Assembly: GCA_017307755.1 (NCBI GenBank)
Contig: JAFKGQ010000004.1
Span: forward strand, 620,001-684,000
Source of the DNA: Chitinophagaceae bacterium
GTDB lineage: Bacteria; Bacteroidota; Bacteroidia; Chitinophagales; Chitinophagaceae
DNA length: 64,000 nt
Direction: 5' to 3'
The notes under the pieces are model-generated. The model ran no database searches. It was not told the origin of the DNA and saw nothing but the letters and a program-made list of their open reading frames with translations. A program made the translations under genes and the position numbers. Shown piece by piece: positions 25,420 to 35,845 of this stretch (the stretch's first letter is position 1; each line of letters begins with the position of its first letter).

Positions 25420-26028
25420 ATGAATACGCACAGAGAAAATTACAAGACTCAGATAGAGATATCGGGCAACACGGAAATTTCAGATATCTCTCATCGATTG
25501 TTCCAACTTATTTCTAAAGGAGATAAAGGTGCGTTTCATCAATTGTTCAATTTATATGCTCCTTTTTCTGTTGCTATCATAAAAAAGATCATTGGCCCGG
25601 GGGAGCCCGTAGAAGATATCCTGCAGGAGGTATTTCTAAAACTCTGGCTCAAAAAAGAAACATTACCTTCTGTAGAGAACCCGAAGGCCTGGATCGCCCG
25701 GATCACCTGTTACATTTGCTATAACTGGCTAAGACATGAAAAATATGGAGAAAAAGCAACCGCTCAAATAAGACATCTGTTGCCCGACTCCTGTAACCAC
25801 GTGGAAGAAGCCATTGCCTTTACAGAGACTACCGATAATCTGGCAAAAGCAGTAAAAGAACTTCCTCCGCAAACACGCCTGATCTTTAAATTGAGTAAAG
25901 AGCAGGGAATGAAAATTTCCGAAATAGCAAGTTATATGCAACTGTCCCCCCAAACAGTCAAGAACACATTGGGAACTGCGCTTAAAAAAGTCAAGGCCTA
26001 CCTCCGGCAACATGGACTTACCTCCTGA
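25420..26028 (+). CDS. ECF-type RNA polymerase sigma-70 factor (202 aa)
   Basis: An extracytoplasmic-function sigma factor of the Bacteroidota polysaccharide-locus type. Region 2 contains 'FHQLFNLYAPFSVAIIKKI', 'PVEDILQEVFLKLWLKK' and 'ARITCYICYNWLRHEK'. Region 4 has 'ELPPQTRLIFKLSKEQGMKI', 'SEIASYMQLSPQTVKNTLGT', the HTH that reads the -35 element. It is followed after 78 bases by the fecR gene and SusC with an STN domain, the usual trans-envelope signalling trio. Substrate binding at SusC would release the sigma factor from FecR. Confidence 0.9.
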   Translation: MNTHRENYKTQIEISGNTEISDISHRLFQLISKGDKGAFHQLFNLYAPFSVAIIKKIIGPGEPVEDILQEVFLKLWLKKETLPSVENPKAWIARITCYICYNWLRHEKYGEKATAQIRHLLPDSCNHVEEAIAFTETTDNLAKAVKELPPQTRLIFKLSKEQGMKISEIASYMQLSPQTVKNTLGTALKKVKAYLRQHGLTS

Positions 26029-26106
26029 TCTTATATTTTTTTTTACTTATTAGTACTTTTATTTTTCCCGGGTGTCTATAGATAACAAACAGCCGTTGAA
26101 TAAGCT

Positions 26107-27321
26107 TTGAAGAACATCGACCATATCAAAAAACTGGTGCAAAAAGCACGCGATAAGTCCATTGACAGGCCTCAGTTGGATGAGCTTTTGCAATGGCTGG
26201 AAGGCGACGAGGCGGCGGAAAATATGCCGGAGATCTGCAGGCAGCTTGGAGTGGAGGAAAAAGAAGTATACTTATGGGAAAGCGAAGTCGCGTATTATAA
26301 TAGCCAGTGGCAAAAAATAATGGAAAAAATCCCTGAAGAGGATGAACGCGGGGGGGATTCAGCAACCTTGCCGTCAGTGAGAGAAAGACGCATAAGACCG
26401 CTTGGCAGATGGGCCGCAGCAGCCTGTTTGCTCATCTGTTGTGCACTCGGTGCGATCCTGCTCAATAAGCGCCCGGAAAGCATCGCAAAAGCGCCGGATG
26501 CCGGAAAAAAGGAGGCTATCGTACCAGGGACTAAAAAAGCGGTGCTGATAACTGACGGGGGAAAGGAAATATTGCTTGACAGCAGCACTGATAAAGTGAT
26601 CGTACGAGGGAAAAACTTCAGCATTCAAACAAATAAGAACGGACAGTTGGTGAATAATAACACCGGTACAATCGCTGAAGTGCTTATCAATACAGTTGCT
26701 ACGCCTCCCGGTGGACAATACGAGGTAATATTGCCGGACGGTACGGTGGCGGTCTTAAATGCCGTATCAAGTATTACTTATCCAACGGCTTTTACGACAG
26801 ATAGAAGAGACGTGAAGATCACCGGAGAGGTATATTTCGAAGTTGCCCGGGACTCCCGGAAGTCTTTTATAGTAAGAACGGGAAAAAATATGCAGATAGA
26901 AGTGCTCGGGACGCATTTTGATGTAAAGGCATATTCAAATGAACCATTCATTAAGACGACATTATTGGAGGGGGCCGTCAGAGTAAGCTCTGATAAAGCA
27001 ATAAAAGTTTTAAAACCCTCTGAACAGACGCAACTTACCGACGATGGAAACCTTCGTCTCCTGACAAATGTAGATGCAGGTAGTGAGGTCGCCTGGAAAA
27101 ATGGCGTTTTTGAATTTAATAGTACAGATATTAAGACCGTTATGAGAGAAATAAGCCGCTGGTATAACGTGGAGATCGCTTATGAGGGGAACGTACCTGC
27201 GGACCTTTTTTCTGCGGTTATAAATCGTCAAAACAGCATTGACCAGGTGTTGACGATGTTACAAAATACACTGAGAGTACATTTTTCTATAAAAAACAGG
27301 ACAATATATGTAAGTAACTAA
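26107..27321 (+). CDS. FecR-family anti-sigma factor
   Basis: A 404-aa single-pass inner-membrane protein. The start codon appears to be TTG at 26107. An N-terminal cytoplasmic helical part (residues 1-95) would hold the sigma factor; a membrane segment follows at about 100-118 (AAACLLICCALGAILL). The periplasmic FecR domain contains 'TPPGGQYEVILPDGTVAVLNA', 'ITYPTAFTTDRRDVKITGEV', 'YFEVARDSRKSFIVRT' and a C-terminal DUF4974-like part ('FEFNSTDIKTVMREISRWYN'). These are standard features of Bacteroidota FecR proteins. It is sandwiched between the sigma gene and the STN-type SusC. Confidence 0.9.
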   Translation: MKNIDHIKKLVQKARDKSIDRPQLDELLQWLEGDEAAENMPEICRQLGVEEKEVYLWESEVAYYNSQWQKIMEKIPEEDERGGDSATLPSVRERRIRPLGRWAAAACLLICCALGAILLNKRPESIAKAPDAGKKEAIVPGTKKAVLITDGGKEILLDSSTDKVIVRGKNFSIQTNKNGQLVNNNTGTIAEVLINTVATPPGGQYEVILPDGTVAVLNAVSSITYPTAFTTDRRDVKITGEVYFEVARDSRKSFIVRTGKNMQIEVLGTHFDVKAYSNEPFIKTTLLEGAVRVSSDKAIKVLKPSEQTQLTDDGNLRLLTNVDAGSEVAWKNGVFEFNSTDIKTVMREISRWYNVEIAYEGNVPADLFSAVINRQNSIDQVLTMLQNTLRVHFSIKNRTIYVSN

Positions 27322-27363
27322 AACTAACAAAACGACTGCTATTTTAAAACCAGACTAAAAAAA

Positions 27364-27392
27364 AACTGCCCCGGGTCGCGTCCGGAACAGTT
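27364..27392 (+). other. Leader hairpin between fecR and susC
   Basis: AACTG-CC-CCGG (27364-27374) pairs with CCGG-AA-CAGTT (27382-27392) with a 2x2 internal loop and a 7-base loop, inside the 137-base gap before the SusC ATG. It could be an attenuation or mRNA-processing site that lets susC be expressed at another level than the regulators. Confidence 0.4.
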
Positions 27393-27458
27393 CAATTCGG
27401 GTCCAACCATTCCTCTCTGGAAAAGAGTTCTATTTCATTTACCCAAACAACCAAAGTT

Positions 27459-30400
27459 ATGGATAATAAGGCGGATTATGTCTTAAAGAAAAGAAAAAAT
27501 ACCAAAAAACCAAGACTTCGCCCCGGACAATTAATGCTGCTTTTACTGGTGGCTCTCTGTACTTTCGGCTTTCATGCGAAAGCGTTTACTCAAACCGTTA
27601 CGCTGGCAAAGAATGCAGCTTCTATCCGCGAGATCTTCCGTGAGATATACAAACAAACCAGGCGTCAGTTTGTCTATACGGATAAAGTTCTGGAAGGGGC
27701 TAAACCCGTTGACATACACGTAAAGAACGTCTCGCTTACCGAGGCTTTGGAACTCTGCTTCAAGGACCAGCCGTTCACTTATGTAATATCCGGGGACGCT
27801 ATCGTGGTCCAAAGAAAAGAAGAAAAACACGCAGAACCCGTAAACAATAAAAATACTCCTTTGCCGGGTAGAGAGATCACCGGTCATGTTGCTGACAGCG
27901 CCGGAAAACCTATCGCCGGCGCGTCTGTACAGATAAAAGGCTCAAAAAGAGGAGCAGTTACCAATGCTGCAGGTGTTTTTTCTCTTAGTAACGTAGATGA
28001 TAATGCGATCCTTGTTTTCTCCTATGTCGGCTATATTATACAGGAAGTTCCCGTCAACGGGAAAGCCGAAATAGCCGTTTCGCTTCAAAGTTTGGAGAAT
28101 AGTTTAAATGCTGTGATCGTAAATGTCGGTTATGGAAGACAAAAGAGAGAGTTCCTGACAGCATCGGTCAGTACGGTGTCAGGATCGGAGCTGGTCAAAG
28201 CGCCAGTGCCGAATCTAAGTACAGCATTGAAAGGTCAGCTGGCCGGCCTTGTTGCACTGCAAACCTCCGGAAAACCAGGGTCCGACGGCTCCACGCTTAC
28301 GATCAGGGGAATAGGTACCTACACAGGGCAAACAGCTCCGTTGATAATGGTCGATGGTGTGGCAAGGGATACCTATGACGACATCGACATGAATGAGGTG
28401 GAAAGCATCAGCATCTTAAAAGACGCATCGGCTACTGCCGTATACGGGGTGCGCGGCGCCAACGGAGTAATATTGATAACGACCAAACGGGGCAAAGAAG
28501 GCCCGCCGTCTATCAATGTAACGGCCCAAACCGCCCTGTCTTCATTTACAAATCTGAAACCATTTGCCAATTCTTATCAATATGCCACCATTATCAATGA
28601 ACAGGCAATGGAAAACTATTGGGTAAAACATGCGAATGATCCCGATGTAAAAACCTGGGATGATTTTATTGCGAAACGAAGCGCTAACTGGCGTACGGAC
28701 GGATCACTTACGTTCACGGATAATGACCTGAAGTATTTCCAGAATGCGCATACCCCCAAACTGCCGAATGGACAAGCCAACCCCTGGTACGACCCCTTCT
28801 TTCACCCTGATACGGATTGGAAAGACAAGCTTTTTAAAAAGAACACACCGACAACGCAGGTCAATACCAATATTTCCGGAGGAACAAAGTTTATGAGATA
28901 TTTTGTTTCTCTCGGCTATCTGAATCAGGGCGGCTTGTTTAAGACGGATTACATGACCTATGCCGACAAAATGCAGTCTACAAAGAATCGCTATAATCTC
29001 CGGGGGAATTTTGATTTTGATGTAACGCAGGATTTCAAGATCGCGGTCAACGTAGGAACTCAATTTGTGACGATAGGGGGGATGGATAGGGATTCCTACA
29101 TCTGGGAAAAGAAAATACTATGGTCTTTCCCTATGAGCTCTCCCGGGATGATAAATGGAAAATACGTTGTACCGCTTACTGCCAATGGGGATGATAAATA
29201 TAATCCCATGTATGCCATGGAAAGCGAAGACTCCTGGAATATCACTAACAACAGTATCCTGAACTCTTCCGTGAATGCGAATTACAAGCTGGATAAAGTG
29301 GTAAAAGGACTGTCGGTACATGTACTTGGCTCATATGACAGCTACTTTGCCAGCAGAAGCTATGGGAAATTTGTCCCATTGCTGTACGATATCCGCCCGA
29401 ACCCCAACGGAGATCTGCTGAATCCCATTTTCAGCCAAAGAAATGATGCTTCGCCCCCCTCGATAAATGCGGACTTTTACCTGAGTAAATGGCGCAAACT
29501 GTATGCGGAGGCTTCCATTAACTACGACAGATATTTCGGAAGACATACCGTATCGGCAATGGTATTGGGCAGCCGCGAAAAAAAATATGATCCGACACTT
29601 CAGTATGATCTGCCGCATGCCTATGAAGGCTTAACCGCCAGGGTAAATTATAACTTTTCCGGGAAGTATATCGTGGAATATGATATGGGATATAATGGCT
29701 CGGAAAATTTTCCGGTCGGGAAAAGATTCGGCTATTTCCCTTCTTATTCCGGCGCATGGGTATTGAGTAAGGAGCCCTTTTTCCCTGTAAATAACATCGT
29801 CAATTTTGTCAAACTAAGGGGGTCGTACGGAGAGGTAGGTAACGACAACATCCGGCCTGCCGGCAGTACACAGGACGCACGCTACCTTTATCTCCCCGAC
29901 ACATGGAAACCAAACGGCGGATATACGTTCGGCACCCTGAATAACCAGCACTACATCAACGGCGCAAGCGAATCGGTGTTAGGAAACCCGAATGTAACAT
30001 GGGAGGTCGCCAAAGAAATGAACCTCTCTATAGAATTACACTTGTTCGAAAGCAAGCTCTCCGTTACCTATGAATACTACAGGAACAATCGCTCCAATAT
30101 ACTTTCTTACCGGGGAACTATTCCCGGCATCGTAGCCGCAAACCTTCCGCCCTATAACCTGGGAAGAGTAAGAAGCTGGGGACACAATCTGGAATTTACT
30201 TACAATGATCGGATCGGCGACTTTTCCTTCTACATGCGGGGAAATGCAGCTATACAAAAGAATAGGATATTATTCCAGGATGAAGCCATTTTGCCAGGTC
30301 TGGAATACCAGGCATCCACAAACCATCCTGTCGGCCAGCAATTGATGTTAAAGGCCGATGGGTTATACACCTCCTGGTCGCAGTTGTACCAAACCGACAA

Positions 30401-31091
30401 AAACGGCAACCCTATCTTATCCCAGCCCGTATCGGCGTTAAAAAATGGCAAGCCGTATACCAATGCTCAAGGGAATCCGGTGTATGTAAAGGACCTCGGT
30501 TACGGTGGAAGACCATTGCAGCCCGGCGATATCCGGCTGGTTGACGTAAATGGGGATGGTGTCATTGACGCAAAAGACAGGGTGAGGACGGGTAAAACGA
30601 TCAACCCTGAATATAATTTTGGCCTTACGCTTGGGGGTAGTTATAAAGGGTTTGACCTTTCGTTCCTGCTGGCAGGTATAGCAGGCGTGGCAAGAGGCGG
30701 AATGAGTGAATATCATTTGGACAAACAACAGGCAATATTTGCTGTAAACCTTAACCGGTTCTCCCAGGACCGGTTTAACAAAGGCCAGCAGATCGATTTC
30801 CCTATGGCCGACTATGACAAAAATGCTTCCGGATTCGGGTCTACCTATGCCGGCAATACTTTTTTCCTGATAAACACTTCCTACGTAAGACTACAGAACA
30901 TCTCGTTCGGTTATACATTCAGCAGAGACTTTATGAAAAGAATGGGGGTCAAATCCGTCAGGATATTTGTAAGCGGGGACAACCTGTACACCTGGTCCCC
31001 GGCTAAGATATGGGGGGATCCCGAGAACCTGGGAGTTATTGACTACCCGCTTTATAAAACCTATAACACGGGGATTAATCTAAATTTTTGA
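27459..31091 (+). CDS. SusC/RagA-family TonB-linked outer-membrane transporter with STN domain
   Basis: A 1210-aa glycan (or peptide) importer. After a signal/anchor segment (LMLLLLVALCTFGFHAKAFTQ) comes the STN/secretin-like signalling domain at about 45-115 ('REIFREIYKQTRRQFVYTDK'), which contacts FecR. Then a carboxypeptidase-D-like domain at about 143-220 ('ITGHVADSAGKPIAGASVQI'), the SusC box 'LKDASATAVYGVRGANGVI' within the plug, and the barrel ending in 'YKTYNTGINLNF'. The STN domain marks it as the signal-transducing SusC of the locus. It is followed by its SusD partner after 25 bases (from the chosen start). Confidence 0.93.
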   Translation: MDNKADYVLKKRKNTKKPRLRPGQLMLLLLVALCTFGFHAKAFTQTVTLAKNAASIREIFREIYKQTRRQFVYTDKVLEGAKPVDIHVKNVSLTEALELCFKDQPFTYVISGDAIVVQRKEEKHAEPVNNKNTPLPGREITGHVADSAGKPIAGASVQIKGSKRGAVTNAAGVFSLSNVDDNAILVFSYVGYIIQEVPVNGKAEIAVSLQSLENSLNAVIVNVGYGRQKREFLTASVSTVSGSELVKAPVPNLSTALKGQLAGLVALQTSGKPGSDGSTLTIRGIGTYTGQTAPLIMVDGVARDTYDDIDMNEVESISILKDASATAVYGVRGANGVILITTKRGKEGPPSINVTAQTALSSFTNLKPFANSYQYATIINEQAMENYWVKHANDPDVKTWDDFIAKRSANWRTDGSLTFTDNDLKYFQNAHTPKLPNGQANPWYDPFFHPDTDWKDKLFKKNTPTTQVNTNISGGTKFMRYFVSLGYLNQGGLFKTDYMTYADKMQSTKNRYNLRGNFDFDVTQDFKIAVNVGTQFVTIGGMDRDSYIWEKKILWSFPMSSPGMINGKYVVPLTANGDDKYNPMYAMESEDSWNITNNSILNSSVNANYKLDKVVKGLSVHVLGSYDSYFASRSYGKFVPLLYDIRPNPNGDLLNPIFSQRNDASPPSINADFYLSKWRKLYAEASINYDRYFGRHTVSAMVLGSREKKYDPTLQYDLPHAYEGLTARVNYNFSGKYIVEYDMGYNGSENFPVGKRFGYFPSYSGAWVLSKEPFFPVNNIVNFVKLRGSYGEVGNDNIRPAGSTQDARYLYLPDTWKPNGGYTFGTLNNQHYINGASESVLGNPNVTWEVAKEMNLSIELHLFESKLSVTYEYYRNNRSNILSYRGTIPGIVAANLPPYNLGRVRSWGHNLEFTYNDRIGDFSFYMRGNAAIQKNRILFQDEAILPGLEYQASTNHPVGQQLMLKADGLYTSWSQLYQTDKNGNPILSQPVSALKNGKPYTNAQGNPVYVKDLGYGGRPLQPGDIRLVDVNGDGVIDAKDRVRTGKTINPEYNFGLTLGGSYKGFDLSFLLAGIAGVARGGMSEYHLDKQQAIFAVNLNRFSQDRFNKGQQIDFPMADYDKNASGFGSTYAGNTFFLINTSYVRLQNISFGYTFSRDFMKRMGVKSVRIFVSGDNLYTWSPAKIWGDPENLGVIDYPLYKTYNTGINLNF

Positions 31092-31116
31092 GCCGTATCA
31101 TAAAAATTTGTCAAGG

Positions 31117-32955
31117 ATGAAAGAATACAAATATATACTACCCGGCATCGCATTTTTCTTTATTTTATCGATAGCCGGTTGTAGTAAAAATTATCTGGAA
31201 AAACCTTTGGGAGGGACATTTACCGTTGATACGGTGTTCCATACCAAACTAAATGCGGACGGCGCAATAGCACAAATGTACAATTTGTGTGTGCCCACAT
31301 GGTTCCCGCGGGACGTCGCCAATGACATGCCAAGACCCGATATGGTGACGGACGAACTCTATTTTATTCATCCCGCCTATGACTGGGTGGGACTGACCTG
31401 GAATCAAGCCAGTTATACCACAGGTAATATGACCACGGATGCAACCATCGACAGAGGCGGATTCGGCAGTCATTATACGGCGATACGCCAGGCAAACCTT
31501 GTCCTAAAACACATTGATGAGGTAACAGATGCAGACAATAACTGGAAGCAGCAGGTAAAGGGGCAGGCATTGTTTTGCAGGGCCATGCAACACTTCGAAT
31601 TGTTTCGTCAGTATGGCGGTATACCCATCGTATCTCAGCCTTTGGATGGTACGGCAACTATAAAAGTAAGGCGCAGTTCCGTAGCCAGCACGGTGGACAG
31701 TATCGTTACCTGGTGTAATAGTGCCGCCGTCTTGTTGCCCCCAACCTGGGACGCTGCCAATTATGGAAGAGTTACCAGCCTCGCCGCAAAAGCACTTAAA
31801 GCAAGAGTGCTGCTGTATGCTGCCAGTCCGCTGTATAATACCCCTCCAGCCAACCAGGGAGACGTACAGGGGGCAAGATACGGTGGAGCCCATGACACGG
31901 TGCTGGCTTATCCAAATTATGACAAAGAACGTTGGAATACTGCCGCAAAGGCCGCAAAGGATGTAATAGACGCTGCATCGGCCTCGGGGGTTGCCATATA
32001 TAATACCGGTAAACCAGAAACCACCCCCCATGATGATTCTTATGCAGGATTGGGTGATTACGAGGCCGTATCGAATGTGTACGCCAATTCCGAACTGATA
32101 CTGGTCAATACAACGAACATGTCTGCGACCAACGGGTTCTTATGGGGTAACTGGATTACGTCAAAAGTAAGAGAAGGGCAATGGGCGATAAAAAATAACG
32201 TGCCTGTTGAATTCCTTCAGCAATACCAAAAAAGGGACGGCTCTCAATGGACATTGCCTTTAAATAGTACCGGAGACGATTTTCCAGCGTGGATCCAGGG
32301 ACTGAACCTGGACCCCCGTTTTTATCAGACGATCTTATATGATGGCCTTTGGTACAACAGCACGCGTGGTGTCTTATCCTATTACATAGGTGATGGGGGG
32401 AAATACCCGACCACTGATTTTGGAAAGAGCGATGCCGGTGAAGACGGTTATGCTTTAGAAACCTACAAGTTTATAGCCAGGATAGACAATTTTGACGATA
32501 AACATTTTGCGTGGCCTGTTTTTCGCCTGGCAGAATTTTATCTGAGCTATGCGGAGGCGCTTAATGAATACCAGGGCCCGTCCGGAGATGCGACTACCTA
32601 TATCAACCAGATCAGGCAAAGAGCCGGAATGCCCCCGGTGAATATATCCTCTCCCGACGATTTCAGGAATGCTATACAAAACGAAAGGACGATCGAACTG
32701 GCCTATGAAGGCCATCGGCTGAATGACCTGCAGCGCTGGCTGAAAGCATCATCAGCACTGAATACTTCGCTGCATGGCATTCAAACAAAGGCTAATGCAA
32801 GCTCAGGCACACTAAAGAGGAATTGGAAGGTAGTCTCTTTTATGACACGGGTATGGCCAAAGAAATATTACTATTTGCCTTTCCCAACTGCGGAGGTAAG
32901 TGACAATTATTTAGGCGATGGTAATTCATGGAACGGGCAAAACCCGGGATGGTAG
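31117..32955 (+). CDS. SusD/RagB-family surface lipoprotein (first pair)
   Basis: A 613-residue lid/ligand-capture lipoprotein paired with SusC. The start is the ATG at 31117, three codons after an upstream TTG. The lipoprotein signal is GIAFFFILSIAGC (then SKNYLEKP, the common SusD start). SusD-like motifs include 'GQALFCRAMQHFELFRQYGG', 'ARVLLYAASPLYN' and the C-terminal 'NERTIELAYEGHRLNDLQRW'. It covers the SusC barrel from outside the cell. It is cotranscribed with susC and followed after 42 bases by the second SusC. Confidence 0.92.
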   Translation: MKEYKYILPGIAFFFILSIAGCSKNYLEKPLGGTFTVDTVFHTKLNADGAIAQMYNLCVPTWFPRDVANDMPRPDMVTDELYFIHPAYDWVGLTWNQASYTTGNMTTDATIDRGGFGSHYTAIRQANLVLKHIDEVTDADNNWKQQVKGQALFCRAMQHFELFRQYGGIPIVSQPLDGTATIKVRRSSVASTVDSIVTWCNSAAVLLPPTWDAANYGRVTSLAAKALKARVLLYAASPLYNTPPANQGDVQGARYGGAHDTVLAYPNYDKERWNTAAKAAKDVIDAASASGVAIYNTGKPETTPHDDSYAGLGDYEAVSNVYANSELILVNTTNMSATNGFLWGNWITSKVREGQWAIKNNVPVEFLQQYQKRDGSQWTLPLNSTGDDFPAWIQGLNLDPRFYQTILYDGLWYNSTRGVLSYYIGDGGKYPTTDFGKSDAGEDGYALETYKFIARIDNFDDKHFAWPVFRLAEFYLSYAEALNEYQGPSGDATTYINQIRQRAGMPPVNISSPDDFRNAIQNERTIELAYEGHRLNDLQRWLKASSALNTSLHGIQTKANASSGTLKRNWKVVSFMTRVWPKKYYYLPFPTAEVSDNYLGDGNSWNGQNPGW

Positions 32956-32997
32956 TAGAAAATACAAGGATATTCACTTCCTAATACATTTTAAACC

Positions 32998-35823
32998 ATG
33001 GCAACTATATATAGATCTTTAGTGGTAATGATAATCATCGCCGGCAGTTTCAGCGCTGTCAATGCACAAACTCCCTTCCGGCAGTCGGATACAGTCATAG
33101 ACGGTGGATTAAAAAAAGATACATCCTGGAGATATACGGGCGCCGCCTATACGCTGCAAGGAAAGGAGCTGACCAAAATGTTTACCGGCAACTTATTAAA
33201 TACGCTTCAGGGAAGGATCCCGGGGCTTACCGTTATAACGGGTTCCGGCGAGCCGGGCTACGATAACCCTTCCTTATTTGTAAGGGGACAAACCAGCTGG
33301 AATATTGACGGCAACCAGGTTGTTGTTCTGTTGGACGGTTTTCAGGTAGACATGAGCGCGCTGAGCGCCTTATCCCCTTATGAAATAGAATCGATAACGC
33401 TTTTAAAAGACGCTACAGCTACTGCCATGTTTGGGTTGCAGGGTGGGGCAGGTGTCCTGAGCGTACGTACCAGACGGGGCAAAGACATCCCGAAAAATGA
33501 AATAATATTAAATGCACGGTTTGGCGTTCAAAGCCCTGTTCAATTGCCAAAAGTGATGAATGCCTATGATTACACGCGATTATATGATCAGGCGTTAACC
33601 AATGACGGACTTCCTCAAAAATATCCCAATCCGGGTTTATACAAGGTAGCGAACGATCCTTTTCATCCCAATGTAAACTGGTATGATGAAATGTTGAAGA
33701 ATACCTCCATTATACAGGATTACAACCTTTTATTTCGTGGCGGGAATCAAAAGGCAAAATACTTTGTCCTGATGGATTATGAGAATTATAACGGATTGTA
33801 TAAAAACGCAACGGCCATCAGTAAGGATTATGGTACGAATGCTACATACAATAAAATAAATCTTCGTGCAAACGCAGAAATAGACCTTACCGAAAACCTT
33901 TATGTAATGGCAAACGTTTCCGGTGTCGTGGAAGACAGGAATACCCCCTCCGGATTTACTGCCTCACAACTTTTTGATCGCCTGCTGACATTACCCGCCG
34001 CAGCTTTTCCGGTGAAAAACCCAAATGGGACATGGGGAAACAACTCCGTATATAATTTCAACCCCGTACAACTTTTACGGCAAAATGGTATTTATAGTGG
34101 TCATACCAGAACCCTGCAAACCGATTTTACTTTACGGCAAAAACTGGATATTCTTACACAAGGACTGAATTTTATAGCAGGCGTGTCTTTTAATAACCAG
34201 TATGCGGGGTTTTACCAGACACTTTATTCCGTAAGGTCTTTTGAAATAACAAAGGACAACAACGATATGCCCGTAAAAGATGCAAGCGGGAATATCGTAT
34301 ACAAAACCATCGGGAATGACGTACCCCAGTCTTCCAATGACGGAGGTACGCAGCACTGGAACAGGAATACGCTGCAGCTAGGTTTTGATTATTACCACAG
34401 CTTTGGCAAAAGCACTATTTCGGGCGTTTTATTGGGAAGAAGACAGGGGTATTCGAGACAGGGACAATTTTATGCTGTACGGACACAAGGGATCTCAGGA
34501 AATGTTACGTATGATTATGCAAAAAAGTATATCCTCGATTTTTCCGGTGCTTATACGGGCTCGGCAGATTTCAGTCAGGGGAAGCGCTATGGGTTTTTCC
34601 CTGCTGCAGGATTGGGCTGGATAATATCCAACGAAAATTTTCTTAAGAACAATACCGTATTTGATTACCTGAAGCTGCGTACTTCCTACGGGTCGGCAGG
34701 AAATATTAATGAAAATTATCGTTTTCTATACCAGGCTATGGCAACCACCGCCGGAGGCTGGACCTTTGGAAGCGGTAATGTATTTAAAAATGGTATGGCC
34801 ATAACGCAATACGCCAATGCCGACGCCACATGGGAATTAAAAACGACCTACAACGTTGGTGTCGATATGCGGCTTTTGAAAAATATTTCCGTGACCCTGG
34901 ATGCATTCACCGAAAAACGAACGGGTATTTATGAGATCCCTTCGGCAAATGTCCCGGCCTTTACGGGTTTTAATCTGCCTTTTGTCAACAGTGGTGAAGT
35001 GCATAATAAAGGATTGGAGGCGGTCATAGGCTACGACAATAAACAGGGTGCTTTTGAATACCATATCGGGGGTTCATTTGCTTATGCCAGAAATAAGATC
35101 GTACAAAAGTCGGAGACCGCACAGCCATTCGACAGATTGTACCAAAAGGGTTTTTCCATCGGACAGGAGAAAGGTCTGGTGTTTGACGGCTTTTATCAGG
35201 CCTCCGATTTCAACAGCGACGGCAGCCTGAAAAATGGAGTACCAGTGTCTTCCTTTAACAACGTGAAACCCGGCGACCTGAAATTTAAAGACCTGGACGG
35301 CAACGGCGTAATCAATGTTTACGACAAAAAGCCTATCGGGTATAATAGCGTCCCTGAAATAAACCTTGGGCTCGATCTGGCGTTCAAATACAAAGGGTTT
35401 GATCTTAGCGCTTTCTTACAGGGAGTTATGCATCGTACCGTCAATTTGCTGTCAGGCGCGTATAATTATACGCATCCCTTTACAGGCAACAACAATATCA
35501 CAAACTTTTCTGCGAACAGTTGGACCCCAGCAACGGCAGCAACAGCTACGACTCCCCGTCTGTCTACACTTAGCAACCCTAACAATGACCAACCCTCCGA
35601 CTTCTGGCTGCGCAATGGCCGCTTTTTCAAATTAAGAAGTATCGAACTGGGATATACTTTACCCAAGAAAGGGGTTTTTAAGGGTCTGGACGGGGCCAGA
35701 TTGTTTGTCAATGGAACCAATCTGATCACGTTCAGCAAGATCGATGGGCTTGAGCCTGAAAACCTTTCCATGGGTTATCCTTTGACTAAAGTGATCAATT
35801 TCGGATTCAATTTGAAATTTTAG
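32998..35823 (+). CDS. Short SusC/RagA-type TonB-linked receptor lacking STN and carboxypeptidase-like domains
   Basis: A 941-aa SusC relative. The signal peptide is VVMIIIAGSFSAVNAQ. The mature protein begins close to the plug ('TMFTGNLLNTLQGRIPGL'-type segment, then 'LLKDATATAMFGLQGGAGVL'), so neither the STN domain nor the Ig-like regulatory domain is present. The barrel is complete and ends in 'TKVINFGFNLKF', with aromatic final Phe. Without an STN domain it cannot signal to FecR itself and probably depends on the first SusC for induction. It is in tandem with the first SusC/D pair, which suggests two related substrates or two sizes of the same substrate. Confidence 0.9.
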   Translation: MATIYRSLVVMIIIAGSFSAVNAQTPFRQSDTVIDGGLKKDTSWRYTGAAYTLQGKELTKMFTGNLLNTLQGRIPGLTVITGSGEPGYDNPSLFVRGQTSWNIDGNQVVVLLDGFQVDMSALSALSPYEIESITLLKDATATAMFGLQGGAGVLSVRTRRGKDIPKNEIILNARFGVQSPVQLPKVMNAYDYTRLYDQALTNDGLPQKYPNPGLYKVANDPFHPNVNWYDEMLKNTSIIQDYNLLFRGGNQKAKYFVLMDYENYNGLYKNATAISKDYGTNATYNKINLRANAEIDLTENLYVMANVSGVVEDRNTPSGFTASQLFDRLLTLPAAAFPVKNPNGTWGNNSVYNFNPVQLLRQNGIYSGHTRTLQTDFTLRQKLDILTQGLNFIAGVSFNNQYAGFYQTLYSVRSFEITKDNNDMPVKDASGNIVYKTIGNDVPQSSNDGGTQHWNRNTLQLGFDYYHSFGKSTISGVLLGRRQGYSRQGQFYAVRTQGISGNVTYDYAKKYILDFSGAYTGSADFSQGKRYGFFPAAGLGWIISNENFLKNNTVFDYLKLRTSYGSAGNINENYRFLYQAMATTAGGWTFGSGNVFKNGMAITQYANADATWELKTTYNVGVDMRLLKNISVTLDAFTEKRTGIYEIPSANVPAFTGFNLPFVNSGEVHNKGLEAVIGYDNKQGAFEYHIGGSFAYARNKIVQKSETAQPFDRLYQKGFSIGQEKGLVFDGFYQASDFNSDGSLKNGVPVSSFNNVKPGDLKFKDLDGNGVINVYDKKPIGYNSVPEINLGLDLAFKYKGFDLSAFLQGVMHRTVNLLSGAYNYTHPFTGNNNITNFSANSWTPATAATATTPRLSTLSNPNNDQPSDFWLRNGRFFKLRSIELGYTLPKKGVFKGLDGARLFVNGTNLITFSKIDGLEPENLSMGYPLTKVINFGFNLKF

Positions 35824-35845
35824 ATCTTAAATGCGACCAAACATT

